A stretch of DNA of 64,000 nt, taken from assembly GCA_002336895.1 (NCBI GenBank), contig DDFC01000020.1, positions 82,097 through 146,096 of the forward strand, in the 5' to 3' direction. Shown here in pieces: positions 43,670 through 53,628 of the stretch. The stretch comes from Verrucomicrobiaceae bacterium UBA1938. Its GTDB lineage: Bacteria > Verrucomicrobiota > Verrucomicrobiia > Verrucomicrobiales > Verrucomicrobiaceae. The position numbers and the translations under genes are program-made. Each line of letters begins with the position of its first letter. Position 1 is the first letter of the stretch. Under the pieces are notes generated by a model. The model had not been told where the DNA came from and ran no database searches. It was given only the letters and a program-made list of their open reading frames with translations.

Positions 43670-44482
43670 CTATCGCTTCGCCCGGCGTCGGGATAGAACA
43701 GGAGCGGCAGGGCTTGGAACATTCGCGGCGGCGTATTTGTCGCGGTAGGCGCCCGGGGTCAGGCTTGTGACACGGCGGAATTCGCGCGTGAGATGGCTCT
43801 GGTCCGCGAAGCCGCAGCGCAGGCCGATGGCGGCGATGGATTCGCGCGTGTCCACCAGCAGGCGGCAGGCCGTCTGAATGCGCAGGCGCCGCAGGTACTG
43901 CTGTGGTGGCAGGCCGTACTCGCGCAGAAAGCTGCGCTCAAACGCTCGTGCAGACATGCCCACAGCGCGTGACATTTCCGCATTGGTCACGGTCTCGCCC
44001 AGCCGGCGTGTCATCAGCGCGATGACGACCCCGAGGCGGATGTCTCCACGCTGGTCGATCTGCGCTGCATCCAGCATTCGAGTGATGCCTGCGGTGCCAA
44101 CGACCCGGCCACGGGCATTGCACACCGGCTTCTTGGTGGTAAAGCACCATGCAGCTGTGTGGTCAAAGCGGCCCACCAGTTCCAGCCGGCCCTGCACCAC
44201 CTGCCCGGCCAGCACGGCCTCGTCTCCCGCCCGGAAATGTGCTGCGAGGTGTGGTGGAGAGAGGTCATCATCCGTGCGGCCCAGCACCTCCTCCAGCCGC
44301 TGCATGCCGTAGTTCAGCAGAAAGGTGCGGTTCACCCACAGGTAGCGGCGCCGGGCGTCCTTGATCCATGCCTGCACATCCGGCAGCGCGTCAAAAAGAT
44401 CGCGCAGGGCATCGGCGGCGGAAGTGGCGGCAGCGTCGGCTTTCACAGTCGGGAGACTATCTGGAACGCGATCTGCTCGCAC
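43670..44482 (-). CDS. AraC-family transcriptional regulator with N-terminal PAS domain
   Basis: A 270-residue regulator. A PAS domain occupies about 25-140 (ALPDVQAWIKDARRRYLWVN, then GRVVGTAGITRML). The C-terminal AraC-type double HTH occupies about 160-255 (VTNAEMSRAVGMSARAFERS, SIAAIGLRCGFADQSHLTRE). The PAS-AraC combination suggests response to a small ligand. It lies 12 bp upstream of the amidohydrolase gene on the same strand, so it probably regulates that operon and itself. It is divergent from the RRM gene across 211 bp. Confidence 0.85.
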   Translation of the reverse strand: MRADRVPDSLPTVKADAAATSAADALRDLFDALPDVQAWIKDARRRYLWVNRTFLLNYGMQRLEEVLGRTDDDLSPPHLAAHFRAGDEAVLAGQVVQGRLELVGRFDHTAAWCFTTKKPVCNARGRVVGTAGITRMLDAAQIDQRGDIRLGVVIALMTRRLGETVTNAEMSRAVGMSARAFERSFLREYGLPPQQYLRRLRIQTACRLLVDTRESIAAIGLRCGFADQSHLTREFRRVTSLTPGAYRDKYAAANVPSPAAPVLSRRRAKR

Positions 44483-44693
44483 GTGGAATCATGCAGGCGG
44501 GAAACAAGGGGACTCTCACCGGGCGGCACCAGCCGGCCGGGGGAGCTCACGCATGGATTGACACCCCCACCCGCAGAGCCTACTCTCCGGTCCGTGTGCG
44601 TCCCCGGACGGATGCAGACACGGAAAATCGGGTTCACGCCATGACCTGTTCTCTGAAAATGTGCGCCATGGCACAGTCTTCATATCTGATCCG

Positions 44694-45062
44694 ATGAACC
44701 TCTACGTGAGCAATCTTCCCTACACCATGACGGATGAAGAACTCCAGGGCGAGTTCGCCGCCTTTGGCAATGTCTCCAGCGCACGGGTGGTCAGGGACCG
44801 TGACACGGGCCGCTCACGCGGATTTGCCTTTGTGGAGATGCCGGTGGAGTCCGAGGCGCTCACCGCCATCAATGCTCTTAACGCCAAGGAAGTCGGCGGG
44901 CGCGCACTGCGCGTGGTGGAAGCCCGGCCCAAGGAGGAACGCCCGCAGCGCCAGTTTGGCGGTGGGGGCGGTGGTGGAGGACACCGCGGCCATGGTGGAG
45001 GTGGTGGCGGCGGTGGCAGGCGCGATTCCCGTTCAGACTGGGATCGCAACAAGCGCTCTTAA
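44694..45062 (+). CDS. RRM RNA-binding protein with glycine-rich tail
   Basis: A 122-residue protein. One RRM (about 1-80) has the RNP2 motif LYVSNLPY and the RNP1 motif GRSRGFAFVEM. The tail is a short Arg/Pro linker followed by two Gly runs broken by HRGH and RRDSRSD, as in cyanobacterial and plant glycine-rich RNA-binding proteins. Such proteins are often cold-induced RNA chaperones; regulation here is not shown by the sequence. The start at 44694 places RNP2 directly at the N terminus. The 211-bp upstream gap holds GC-rich partial repeats but no motif I can name. Confidence 0.9.
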   Translation: MNLYVSNLPYTMTDEELQGEFAAFGNVSSARVVRDRDTGRSRGFAFVEMPVESEALTAINALNAKEVGGRALRVVEARPKEERPQRQFGGGGGGGGHRGHGGGGGGGGRRDSRSDWDRNKRS

Positions 45063-45075
45063 ATCACAGCAGCGC

Positions 45076-47586
45076 TTACTGCTTGGGCTGGTACTTCGGA
45101 TAGCGCTGCTTCAGCTGCTCCATCATGAGCTTCGCCTTGGCGGCATCTCCGGCCTTTTCCAGCACCTGTGCGGCTTTGTGCAGAGCCTCCGGGGTGATGT
45201 CCGGGTCTTCAAAGACCTGGCTGGGCACGGCATACTTGGCGGCACCGTCTTTCCATTTTACAGTGGCCGCGTCCTTCTGGCCTTCTGCGGCCAGCTTGTC
45301 GCCTTGGGCGGCATAGATGTCGCCTTCCAGAATGAGCAGCTCGGCCTGAAGCTTGCCGTCCTTCACCACCTGCAGGGCTTCCTGGGCGGCCTTGTCCGCA
45401 TCGTCAAAGAGCCCCTTGCCCAGCTGGGCGCGTCCCTTGGTCAGCAGTGCGCGGGAGCGCGTGGCGCTGTCGGGATTGGAGAGCAGGAAATTGTCCGTGG
45501 CCTGGATGCTGGCGTCATACTGCGCATTCTTCAGCTGTGCCATGCCCAGATAGTTCCACACCACAGGCTCGGTGTTTGCCGGGACCTGCGGGGTGACGGC
45601 CAGCTCCAGGAAGCGGGCGGCACGCTTGAAGTCGTCGCTGCTGAAAAGTTTGAGTCCCAGCCATTTCAGGACATTGGGGGGCACCTGGCCGTCGGGCTTG
45701 GACTGGAGGTAATTGTCGATCGCCTTGGCCAGGCTGTCAGCATTCTGTCGCGCGTATTCGCACAGGATGATGAGCTGGCTGGATTTTTCGAGGTAGCCCT
45801 TGCTGTCCAGCTCGATGGAGCGGCGCAGCGCGGGCACGGCCTTGTCGTAGATCTTCTGGTCAAAGTTGCCGCGTCCGATGCCGTAGTAGGCTTGCGCGGC
45901 GGCCGTGGTGGTGGGGAATTTTTTCAGCAGTGTTTCAAAGGCGGTGACGATGGCCTTCGGATCCTTCTGCTCCATGGCGATGAAGCCGAGCTGCAGCCAG
46001 GAGAGCTCGCAGGCGTCAGACTTTGGAAAGTCCTTGGTCACATGCTCAAAGTCGGCCTTCGCCTTGGGCAGATCCCGGGCATCACGATTGGCCATGCCAC
46101 GGCGGGCGTACGCCTTGGGCAGGTACTCGTGGCCGGGATACTCACTGATGAAGCGTGTGAAGGTGCCCACAGCCTCCTGATGGCGTCCGGCTTCACCCTG
46201 GGCCCAGCCCATGTTGAAAAGCGTGCCCGGCCGCAGCTTTTCGGGCAGCTTGTCCAGGCTGATCTCATTGTAGCTCTGTGCCGCCTGCTGGTACTCAGCT
46301 TTGTTGAAGTAGAAGTCGGCGCGGATCAGGCGCGCGAGGGAGAGAAACTCATGATTCGTCTGCTTCTGCGCATAGCGGCTGATGAAGGCGGTGGCAAACT
46401 CTCCCAGATCCTTGTCATTCAGCAGGTAGAAGCAGTAGAGCTTCCAGTAACCAGCCTCAAAGGCCTCGTCCGTGTCCGGATGATACTGCTCGATCATCAG
46501 GTAAACCTCCACGGCACGGGCGTAGCTTTTGCGCGTGCGGTATGAGTGGCCCACCAGCAGCAGCATCTTGGCACGTGAGGGCCCCGGAGGCAGGACTTCG
46601 GAGTTCTTGTTGTAGTAGTCGATGACCCCGTCGTAGTCCCCCTTGGCATAGAGGGACTGGATGATGCCCACGAGGGAGATGCCGCGGTTTTGCTCGGTCG
46701 TTTCCGGCATGCGCAGCGCCTTTTCAAACATGGCGATGGATTCGTCCGGCTTCTTCAGCTCGGCATAGAGCACGGCGGCACGAATGCTGGCCTCGGCGAT
46801 GATGGCGCGGTCTCCGCTGGTCTTGACGAGTTCGTCAAAGATGGGCAGCGCCTCGGTCTTTTTGTCCTGTCCCAGATAGAGGCTGCCGAGAGTGAGCAGG
46901 GCCGTCTCACGGTAGGGGTTGTCGCTTTTGACCGCGATCACGCTGCTCAGCGCCGCAGCCTGTTTCTCCTTGTCACCAGCCATGCCGTAGGCGCGGCCTT
47001 TGTGGTAGGCGGCGGCCAGTTTGACCTGGGCGCTCTTGGTCCTGGCCTCGCAGAAGGTGAAGTACTTCGCCGAATCGGCAAACTTCGAGTCGTTGAAGGT
47101 CATCGCCCCGAGACGGTAGGCGGCGGAGGGCGCGCCATCACTGGAGGGGTAGCGGTTCACCACCTCATCGTAGTAGCCGCTGGCCTGTTTGAGCTGGTTC
47201 TGCTTCATGTAGCATTCGCCTACTCGGAAGAGAGCCTCAGGCACCATGTGGCCGGCGGGAAACTGCTGCAGGTATTTGGCATACGACTGCGCGGCCATGC
47301 CCCATTCCTGGCGGTCATAGGCCAGGGAGGCGAAGTCAAACATGTCATCTCCCGGCTCCTTGACTCTGGCCGCTGGAGGCGGGGATTTGGGATCATCCAG
47401 CACCGGCTGGGCCTTGGGCGGCTTGCCCACAGGAACGGCCTTGGGCACACGGTCGTCATCATCCACGGGCAGGGCGCGCGGAGCCTGCTGCTGGGCCATG
47501 GAGGAAATCGTGGCCACACAGAAAAACACTGGCAGCAGGCGGGGCGCATGACTGCGCGGGCTGGTTGGGAGCTTGGCGGCGGTCAT
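45076..47586 (-). CDS. Exported TPR-repeat protein
   Basis: An 836-residue protein. The N terminus has a hydrophobic signal-like segment (LLPVFFCVATISSMA), then a Pro/Asp/Lys-rich linker, and then TPR-type helical repeats to the end (for example AAQSYAKYLQQFPAGHMVPE and AAYRLGAMTFNDSKFADSAK). It starts 1 bp after the ExbD stop, so it is translated with the ExbB/ExbD energy-transducing pair. TPR partners of this kind occur with ExbB/ExbD in outer-membrane uptake systems; the function is inferred from context. It is convergent with the RRM gene. Confidence 0.82.
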   Translation of the reverse strand: MTAAKLPTSPRSHAPRLLPVFFCVATISSMAQQQAPRALPVDDDDRVPKAVPVGKPPKAQPVLDDPKSPPPAARVKEPGDDMFDFASLAYDRQEWGMAAQSYAKYLQQFPAGHMVPEALFRVGECYMKQNQLKQASGYYDEVVNRYPSSDGAPSAAYRLGAMTFNDSKFADSAKYFTFCEARTKSAQVKLAAAYHKGRAYGMAGDKEKQAAALSSVIAVKSDNPYRETALLTLGSLYLGQDKKTEALPIFDELVKTSGDRAIIAEASIRAAVLYAELKKPDESIAMFEKALRMPETTEQNRGISLVGIIQSLYAKGDYDGVIDYYNKNSEVLPPGPSRAKMLLLVGHSYRTRKSYARAVEVYLMIEQYHPDTDEAFEAGYWKLYCFYLLNDKDLGEFATAFISRYAQKQTNHEFLSLARLIRADFYFNKAEYQQAAQSYNEISLDKLPEKLRPGTLFNMGWAQGEAGRHQEAVGTFTRFISEYPGHEYLPKAYARRGMANRDARDLPKAKADFEHVTKDFPKSDACELSWLQLGFIAMEQKDPKAIVTAFETLLKKFPTTTAAAQAYYGIGRGNFDQKIYDKAVPALRRSIELDSKGYLEKSSQLIILCEYARQNADSLAKAIDNYLQSKPDGQVPPNVLKWLGLKLFSSDDFKRAARFLELAVTPQVPANTEPVVWNYLGMAQLKNAQYDASIQATDNFLLSNPDSATRSRALLTKGRAQLGKGLFDDADKAAQEALQVVKDGKLQAELLILEGDIYAAQGDKLAAEGQKDAATVKWKDGAAKYAVPSQVFEDPDITPEALHKAAQVLEKAGDAAKAKLMMEQLKQRYPKYQPKQ

Positions 47587-47587
47587 C

Positions 47588-48031
47588 TCACTTGGGCGTG
47601 GCAGCAGGTTGGTCGGCGTCAGGTTTGCGCGTGGCGAAGGCAATGTTCCAGATCCCCGCCTTTTGGCAGGTGTCCAGCACGCGGATCACGTGCTGGTAAT
47701 CGACAACTTCATCGCCTCTGAGAATCACGGCCTGGTCTTTGTAGAGGGCGACGATGTTCTTCAGTTTCACCAGCAGCTCATCGGTGTTGAACTTCTGGCC
47801 GTTGACGAGGATTTCGCCGTCCTTTTTGATGTTGATGATGATCTCGCCCACGTTGCGGGATTCCTTCTCCTTGCCCTCTTCGGCGGCGGGCACGCTCACA
47901 TCCATGACCTGCTCCTCCTTGGCATACTGGAAGGTCACGGCAAAGAAGATGACGAGCAGGAAAAGCACGTCCACCAGCGGGGCCAGCTGCATGGGCGTGG
48001 GCTCAATGGAATGCTGTTTTCTGAAATTCAT
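47588..48031 (-). CDS. exbD: ExbD/TolR-type biopolymer transport protein
   Basis: A 147-residue inner-membrane protein with one N-terminal helix (MQLAPLVDVLFLLVIFFAVT) carrying the Asp expected to respond to proton flow. A periplasmic domain follows (EIIINIKKDGEILVNGQKFN, VDYQHVIRVLDTCQKAGI). It acts with the ExbB/MotA-type channel encoded 57 bp upstream to energise outer-membrane transport or envelope integrity. The C terminus is Ala/Pro-rich. Confidence 0.92.
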   Translation of the reverse strand: MNFRKQHSIEPTPMQLAPLVDVLFLLVIFFAVTFQYAKEEQVMDVSVPAAEEGKEKESRNVGEIIINIKKDGEILVNGQKFNTDELLVKLKNIVALYKDQAVILRGDEVVDYQHVIRVLDTCQKAGIWNIAFATRKPDADQPAATPK

Positions 48032-48088
48032 GTCAGGAAAGTTGCGACGCGGGCAGAAGACAAAATCAAAGCGAGGAATGATGCCCCT

Positions 48089-48901
48089 TTACTGGCCGGC
48101 GGCGGCGCGGGCGGCGCGCTTGTACTGCACCGCCAGCAGGGCCATCAGGTGGGTCGTCGCGGCTTCCATTTCAGAGATCAGCCGGTTCACCTTGCCACGG
48201 AAGATGGCGTAGAAAATGAGCGAGGGAATGCCAATGACGAGACCGGAGGCCGTGCACAGCAGCGCCTCGGACACCCCCTGGGCCAGACCCAGCTGATTCG
48301 AGCCGCCCACTCCCTTGCCGGAGATTTCGTGGAAGGTGGTGATCATCCCCAGCGTCGTGCCCAGCAGCCCCAGCATGGGGGCCACGGCACCGACGTCTCC
48401 CAGATAGGCGATGCGCGCCAGCAGCAGGCTGGACTGGCGGTTGCCCTCGGCCTCGGTCACCTCCTTCACCTCCTCAAAGCTGGCGGTGGGATTGCGTGTG
48501 GCGAAGTCGAGCGTCTTGGACGTGATGCGGGCGATGCACTCGTTGCGGCGGTTGCACACGGCCAGCAGTCCCAGGTAGTCCTGCTTGCGGATCAGCGCAT
48601 CGGCTGAGTTCATGAAGGCATCGCTCACCACCGTGCCCTGGCGGACGGTCAGGGCGAAGAGCACGATCATGAAAAACGCCACCATCGACAGGGTGATCAG
48701 CGGGTAGGCCATGACCCCAGTGCGCTTCACAAAGCCCTTGAACGTCAGTGCATCGCTGTAGGGATTGTCATCCACGGCAGGGGCGGGCGTCACGACGGCA
48801 CCCGCAGCAGCCGGTGCAGGCTGCTGGGCCTGTGCGTTGATGTTCATCACGAAGATGAGCGCCACCAGCACGGCCAGGGCGAGGAAGATTTTTCGGTGCA
48901 T
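48089..48901 (-). CDS. exbB: MotA/TolQ/ExbB proton-channel protein
   Basis: A 270-residue inner-membrane protein. An N-terminal hydrophobic segment (IFLALAVLVALIFVMNINAQ) looks like a signal peptide or extra helix and is followed by an Ala/Pro-rich linker. Three core helices follow at about 63-85, 165-190 and 200-225; the channel core is visible as GDVGAVAPMLGLLGTTLGM and ALLCTASGLVIGIPSLIFYA. It pairs with ExbD downstream. The start at 48901 lies 65 bp after the DUF1501 stop on the same strand. Confidence 0.92.
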   Translation of the reverse strand: MHRKIFLALAVLVALIFVMNINAQAQQPAPAAAGAVVTPAPAVDDNPYSDALTFKGFVKRTGVMAYPLITLSMVAFFMIVLFALTVRQGTVVSDAFMNSADALIRKQDYLGLLAVCNRRNECIARITSKTLDFATRNPTASFEEVKEVTEAEGNRQSSLLLARIAYLGDVGAVAPMLGLLGTTLGMITTFHEISGKGVGGSNQLGLAQGVSEALLCTASGLVIGIPSLIFYAIFRGKVNRLISEMEAATTHLMALLAVQYKRAARAAAGQ

Positions 48902-48966
48902 GAGGCGGCGATTGTAAACGTGTGCGCCAGCCTTGCAAGGGGCCGCTGGCTGGCTTTCCCGGGGCG

Positions 48967-50409
48967 TCAGGCCAGCAGTTCCCGCACCACTTTGCACTCG
49001 TTTACGCCCGTCAGGCGGAAATCGAGCCCGGCGTAGCGGTAAGTGAATTTTTCGTGATCAAAGCCCAGCAGGTGCAGGATCGTGGCGTGCAGGTCATGCA
49101 CATGGACGGGGTTTTCGGTGGCCTGGAAGCCAAATTCGTCCGTCGCACCGTGGGTGTAGCCCCCGCGCACCCCGCCGCCGGCCAGCCACATGGTGAAGCC
49201 GTAGTGGTTGTGGTCGCGGCCGTGCTGCTTGCCGGCGTTCGCTCCGGGCGTCGGCAGTTCCACCGCCGGGGTGCGGCCAAACTCGCCTCCCCACATCATC
49301 AGCGTCTCGTCCCAGAGACCGCGCTGCTTCAGGTCGCTCATAAAGGCGGCCATGGCTCCGTCCGTCTGCTGGCCGAGTTTCCGGTGATCCAGGATTTCGT
49401 CATGGTTGTCCCAAGGCTGGCCTGCGCCGGTCCAGAGCTGGATGAAGCGCACCCCGCGCTCCAGCAAACGTCTGGCGATGAGGCACTGACGACCAAAATC
49501 GTGGTCGCCGTACATCTTTCGCACGGATTCCGGCTCCTTCATGATGTCAAAGGCGTCCGTGGCCTCCATCTGCATGCGGTAGGCCAGTTCGTAGCTCTGC
49601 ACACGGGCTTCCAGCAGCTGGTCGCGGTCCTGGGCCACAAGATTGCGCTGGTTCAGCGCCTGCAGCAGGTCCAGCTGGCGACGCTGCTGCTTCAGGTCCA
49701 GGGAGCCATTTTTAATGAACTCCACCAGCTTCTCCACCCGGGTGTCGTCCGTGTTGATGTACGCACCTTGGTAGGCGCTGGGAAGGAAAGCGGACTGCCA
49801 GTTCTTGGTGCGCCGCGTGGGCATGCCGCCGGGGCACATGGAAATGTAGCCGGGCAGGTTCTGATTCTCACTGCCGAGGCCATAGGTCACCCAAGAGCCC
49901 AGCGTGGGGCGGTTCAGGCGGCCCTCGCCGCTGTTCATCAGGCCCAGAGAGGGTTCATGGTTTGGCACGTCGGCGTGCATGGACCGGATGACGCACATGT
50001 CGTCCGCAAAGGCGCCGGTTTTCTCAAAGATCTCGCTCACCTCCAGGCCGCACTGGCCGCGCTTGGTGAACTTGAAGGGGGACTTGAAGCCCGCGCCGGT
50101 TGGGCGCTCGGTTTTGAGCACGTTCGGCAGGGGCTTGCCGTCGTATTTGTCCAGCATCGGCTTTGGGTCAAAGGTGTCCACGTGGGACGGCCCGCCGTTC
50201 ATGAAAAAATGCACCACCCGCTTGGCCTTCGGGGTGAAATGCGGGCGTTTCAGCGCCATGGGGTCCATGGTGGCGGCGGCAGCCTGCTGGTCAAACAACG
50301 AGCTGGCGGCCACGGCACCAAAGCCCATGCCCACGCGCTGCAGCAGTTCACGGCGCGTCAGAAAGGCATGCTCCAGATTCGGGGCATGATGAGAAAAAGA
50401 GGGGTTCAT
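48967..50409 (-). CDS. Tat-exported DUF1501 (sulfatase-like) protein
   Basis: A 480-residue protein of the DUF1501 family, typical of Planctomycetes and Verrucomicrobia. It has a twin-arginine signal (LTRRELLQRVGMGFGAVAAS), KAKRVVHFFMNGGPSHVDTF near 65, and the alkaline-phosphatase-superfamily core with TLMMWGGEFGRTPAVELPTP and VHVHDLHATILHLLG. It usually pairs with a DUF1549/DUF1553 cytochrome. Here that protein is 7 kb away and the nearest neighbour is a divergent DUF1592-type cytochrome gene. Catalysis is not established for the family. Confidence 0.87.
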   Translation of the reverse strand: MNPSFSHHAPNLEHAFLTRRELLQRVGMGFGAVAASSLFDQQAAAATMDPMALKRPHFTPKAKRVVHFFMNGGPSHVDTFDPKPMLDKYDGKPLPNVLKTERPTGAGFKSPFKFTKRGQCGLEVSEIFEKTGAFADDMCVIRSMHADVPNHEPSLGLMNSGEGRLNRPTLGSWVTYGLGSENQNLPGYISMCPGGMPTRRTKNWQSAFLPSAYQGAYINTDDTRVEKLVEFIKNGSLDLKQQRRQLDLLQALNQRNLVAQDRDQLLEARVQSYELAYRMQMEATDAFDIMKEPESVRKMYGDHDFGRQCLIARRLLERGVRFIQLWTGAGQPWDNHDEILDHRKLGQQTDGAMAAFMSDLKQRGLWDETLMMWGGEFGRTPAVELPTPGANAGKQHGRDHNHYGFTMWLAGGGVRGGYTHGATDEFGFQATENPVHVHDLHATILHLLGFDHEKFTYRYAGLDFRLTGVNECKVVRELLA

Positions 50410-50553
50410 TGGGGGTATGAAAGATACGTCCCGCAGGGGGGATGTTTTCGCAGGATCCTTTGCGCGAAGTTTATAGCACAGGAAAGCGCAAAAAAGGAGC
50501 AGAAGCTGCTGATGGAAGATCCGCTTACTTAGCGTATCAAAATCACCCCCCAA

Positions 50554-53500
50554 ATGTCTTTGAATCTACGCCATTTTGCTCTGGCCGCCCTTGTCGTCGG
50601 CCCGTTTTCCCTTTCCGCCGCTCCGGCATGGAAAGACGCCGAGGTCGTTTTGAAGTCCAAGTGCTACGAGTGCCACAACCCCAAAAAGACCAAGGGAGAG
50701 GTGGATCTCCAGCAGTTTGCCGCCGATCCGCAGCTGGCCAAGCACTTTGAAGTCTGGCTCAAGGTCAAGGACACCATCGAAAATGGCGACATGCCGCCGC
50801 CGAAGGCGCACCAGATGAGCGACCAGGAAAACAAGACCCTCCTTGGCTGGGTCAATGGCGAGCTCGATGCCCTGGCTGCCGCGCAGTCCGGCGATCCCGG
50901 GCCCGTGACCATGCGTCGGCTGACCAATGCCGAGTACGACTACACCATCCGCGATCTCACCGGGCACGACTACAGCCTGGCCAAAGAGTTCCAGACAGAC
51001 GGCGGCGGTGGCGAGGGCTTCAGCAATACGGGTGACGTGCTCTTCATGAGCCCAGCCGCGCTGGACAAATACTTCGGCGCCGCCCGCAAGGTGGCCGATT
51101 TTGCCACCATCATGCCGGGCACCGGCATTGTCTTCAATCCGCAGCGCATCGGCCTCCGCGGCCCCGAGCAGGTCAAGGCCCAGGCTCAGCAGGCCCTCTA
51201 TGTGTGGTATCAGCAGAAGGCCGCCCCCTTTCTGCCCAAGGACTTCGATGACATGCGCGAGGCCGACTACATGGTCGCCTGCTGGAAGCACAAACACTTC
51301 AAAACCCCGCTCGAACAGCTCGCCAAGGAGGGCGGGCTGCAGCTGCCCTTCCTGCAGAACTGGAACAATCTCGTCAACGCCACGGAGCCCAAATCACGCT
51401 TCCTCGACCTCACCCGCGTGGCTTGGCGTGAGCTTCCTGCTCCCGATGCAGCCAAGCCCGGCCAGGTGCCGCAGGCGGTGACCGACGGAGCCAAGGCCAT
51501 CCAGACCCAGCTCCTTTCCTGGAACAATCCCAAAAAGCCCGGCAGCGGCGTGCAGCGCCAGCAGCAGGACGCCGACGGCATCCGCGCTTATCAGATGAAC
51601 ATCGAGGTGAAGGGCAAGAAGCAGGCCTTCCTTTGCATCGGCGACGATGGCGACGGCAACAAAGGCGACATAGCTCTCATTACCAAGATCGACGTCCGCA
51701 CCACCAAGGGCCACCTGATCTACATGGACTGGCTCAACAAGCAGATGGGCGAAGACCAGAAAGCCCTCGCCGCCACGCCGCCTCCGGCCAATGCCGAGGC
51801 ACTGAAGCAGCGCATCGCCGAGCTGGAAAAAGTGAAGGCCGCCTTTGGCAAGCACCCCCAGGGCCGCCAGATCGAGCCCGGCGTGCTCGCCATCGCAGCA
51901 CCGCTCGCCTTCACCCTCCCGCTTCCTGAAAACGCCACTTGGCTTCATGCTGAGGCCCGTCTGGACCTGCAAAACCCCGACATCAACGACGGCACCATCC
52001 AGTGGGCGCTCACGACAGACAAGCCCCGCGACGTTACCAAGATCATGCCCGGCGTGCTCACCGTCTGGAAAACGCAGACCGATGCGGCCCGCCGCACCAT
52101 GGGTGATTTCAACATCATGAAGCAGGCCTTCCCAGACATGTATGAGCGTCGTCTGGAAGAGGTGGCTAGCAATCTCTACCGCTGGAAGCCGGGCATCACG
52201 GTGTACTATTTCAGCGACGATCAGCTCGGTCAGCTCCTGGGCCCCAAGGACCGCGACCACCTCGCGGCCATGAAGAAGGACTTTGGCTACACTGCCAATC
52301 CCAAGCTCAACCCGCAGCAGCAGAAGGAGTTCGACTCCGCCCTGCTCGGACACCTGCGCTACTTTGCTGGTCGTGCCTGGCGTCGGCCCCTCACTCCCGA
52401 GGAAGGCCAGAAGCTTGACGCCCTCTACTTTGAAGGACGCAAAAAAGAGCTCGATCGCGAATCCGCCGCACGCGAGGTCGTGGTGCGTGTGCTGGTTTCC
52501 CCCTTCTTCCTCTTCAAGGCGGAGACTCTGCCGCTGGCCAGCAATCCCACGGGCGATGTAAAGCTCAACGCCTACGAGCTGGCCTCACGCCTCAGCTACT
52601 TCATCTGGGCCTCCCAGCCTGACTGGGAGCTGCGCAAGGCCGCTGACGACGGCAGTCTGCTCAAGCCCGAAGTACTCGCTGCGCAGACCAAGCGCATGCT
52701 GCGCGACCGCAAGGCAAACGCGCTCGCCAAGGAGTTTGCCGGGCAGTGGCTGAAGTTCAACGGCTTCGACGAAAAGAGCACCGTCGATGAGAAGAAGTTC
52801 CCCGAATTCACCACCGACATCCGCAATGACATGCAGCGGGAGACCATTGAGTTCTTCTCCCATCTCGTGCGCGATGACCGCAACGTGGGCGACATCATCG
52901 GCGGCGACTACTCCTTCCTTAACGAGCGCCTCGCCAAATTCTACGGCGTGCCCGGCGTCACCGGCGGTGACTTCCGCGAGGTGAAAGTCGCGCAGCAGCA
53001 TCGCGGCGGCCTGCTTGGCATGGGAGCCATCCTCACCAAGACCTCCCGCCCCAACCGCACCAGTCCCGTGGTCCGTGGCGACTATCTCTACCAGGTGGTG
53101 CTCGGCTTCAGCTCACCGCCTCCGCCGCCCAATGTGCCCAAGCTGCCGGACAGCGCCGTGAAGCCCGCGTCACTGCGCGAGGCCCTCATGGTCCACCGCA
53201 CCGATGCCGCTTGCGCGGTCTGCCATGAGCGCATCGATCCCCTCGGCTTCGCCCTCGAAGGCTTCGATCCCATCGGCCGCTTCCGCACCGCTGATGAAAC
53301 CGGCGGCAAGATTGACGACACCGGCGAGCTCAAAGACGGCACCAAGTTCCAGGGTCTGCCCGGTCTGCGCGACTACCTCAAAAAGAACGAGGCCAATTTC
53401 ACCGCCCAGTTCTGCCGCAAACTTCTCGGCTACGCACTCGGCCGTCAGACCATGCCGAGCGACAAATCGCTGCTCGCCAAGATGCAGGCCACGCTGAAGC

Positions 53501-53601
53501 AGAACGGCGGCAAATTCTCCGCCGCTGTGCTGGAAGTCGTCAACAGCCGCCAGTTCCTCAACCGCCGCAGCGAGGCCGTTGTCGCCTCCTCCAATCAATA
53601 A
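50554..53601 (+). CDS. PVC-type cytochrome protein with DUF1587/1592/1588/1585-type domains
   Basis: A 1015-residue exported protein with a signal peptide (LRHFALAALVVGPFSLSAAP). A heme motif CYECH at 37-41 lies in the PSCyt-like N-terminal domain, a DUF1587-type start follows (TMRRLTNAEYDYTIRDLTG), then a long variable middle, DUF1595/1592 (FAGRAWRRPLTPEEGQKLD, SRLSYFIWASQPDWELRKA), DUF1588 with a second CxxCH (ACAVCHERIDPLGFALEGFD) and DUF1585 at the end (FCRKLLGYALGRQTMPSDKS). Such proteins partner with the DUF1552 protein encoded 27 bp downstream and may pass electrons in polysaccharide oxidation; the role is not proven. It is divergent from the DUF1501 gene. Confidence 0.88.
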   Translation: MSLNLRHFALAALVVGPFSLSAAPAWKDAEVVLKSKCYECHNPKKTKGEVDLQQFAADPQLAKHFEVWLKVKDTIENGDMPPPKAHQMSDQENKTLLGWVNGELDALAAAQSGDPGPVTMRRLTNAEYDYTIRDLTGHDYSLAKEFQTDGGGGEGFSNTGDVLFMSPAALDKYFGAARKVADFATIMPGTGIVFNPQRIGLRGPEQVKAQAQQALYVWYQQKAAPFLPKDFDDMREADYMVACWKHKHFKTPLEQLAKEGGLQLPFLQNWNNLVNATEPKSRFLDLTRVAWRELPAPDAAKPGQVPQAVTDGAKAIQTQLLSWNNPKKPGSGVQRQQQDADGIRAYQMNIEVKGKKQAFLCIGDDGDGNKGDIALITKIDVRTTKGHLIYMDWLNKQMGEDQKALAATPPPANAEALKQRIAELEKVKAAFGKHPQGRQIEPGVLAIAAPLAFTLPLPENATWLHAEARLDLQNPDINDGTIQWALTTDKPRDVTKIMPGVLTVWKTQTDAARRTMGDFNIMKQAFPDMYERRLEEVASNLYRWKPGITVYYFSDDQLGQLLGPKDRDHLAAMKKDFGYTANPKLNPQQQKEFDSALLGHLRYFAGRAWRRPLTPEEGQKLDALYFEGRKKELDRESAAREVVVRVLVSPFFLFKAETLPLASNPTGDVKLNAYELASRLSYFIWASQPDWELRKAADDGSLLKPEVLAAQTKRMLRDRKANALAKEFAGQWLKFNGFDEKSTVDEKKFPEFTTDIRNDMQRETIEFFSHLVRDDRNVGDIIGGDYSFLNERLAKFYGVPGVTGGDFREVKVAQQHRGGLLGMGAILTKTSRPNRTSPVVRGDYLYQVVLGFSSPPPPPNVPKLPDSAVKPASLREALMVHRTDAACAVCHERIDPLGFALEGFDPIGRFRTADETGGKIDDTGELKDGTKFQGLPGLRDYLKKNEANFTAQFCRKLLGYALGRQTMPSDKSLLAKMQATLKQNGGKFSAAVLEVVNSRQFLNRRSEAVVASSNQ

Positions 53602-53628
53602 AAACACCTCGCCACTCGTCTTACTGTT

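Noticed and set aside
44483..44693. Cold-shock leader or riboswitch before the RRM gene
   Set aside because: The gap contains GC-rich partial repeats but no conserved cold-box or riboswitch core that I can recognise.
44734..46545. 603-codon open frame opposite the TPR gene and across the RRM gene
   Set aside because: It overlaps two supported genes on both strands and its composition is that of an antisense shadow.
48922..50532. 536-codon open frame opposite the DUF1501 gene
   Set aside because: Antisense to a clear family member, with no domain of its own.
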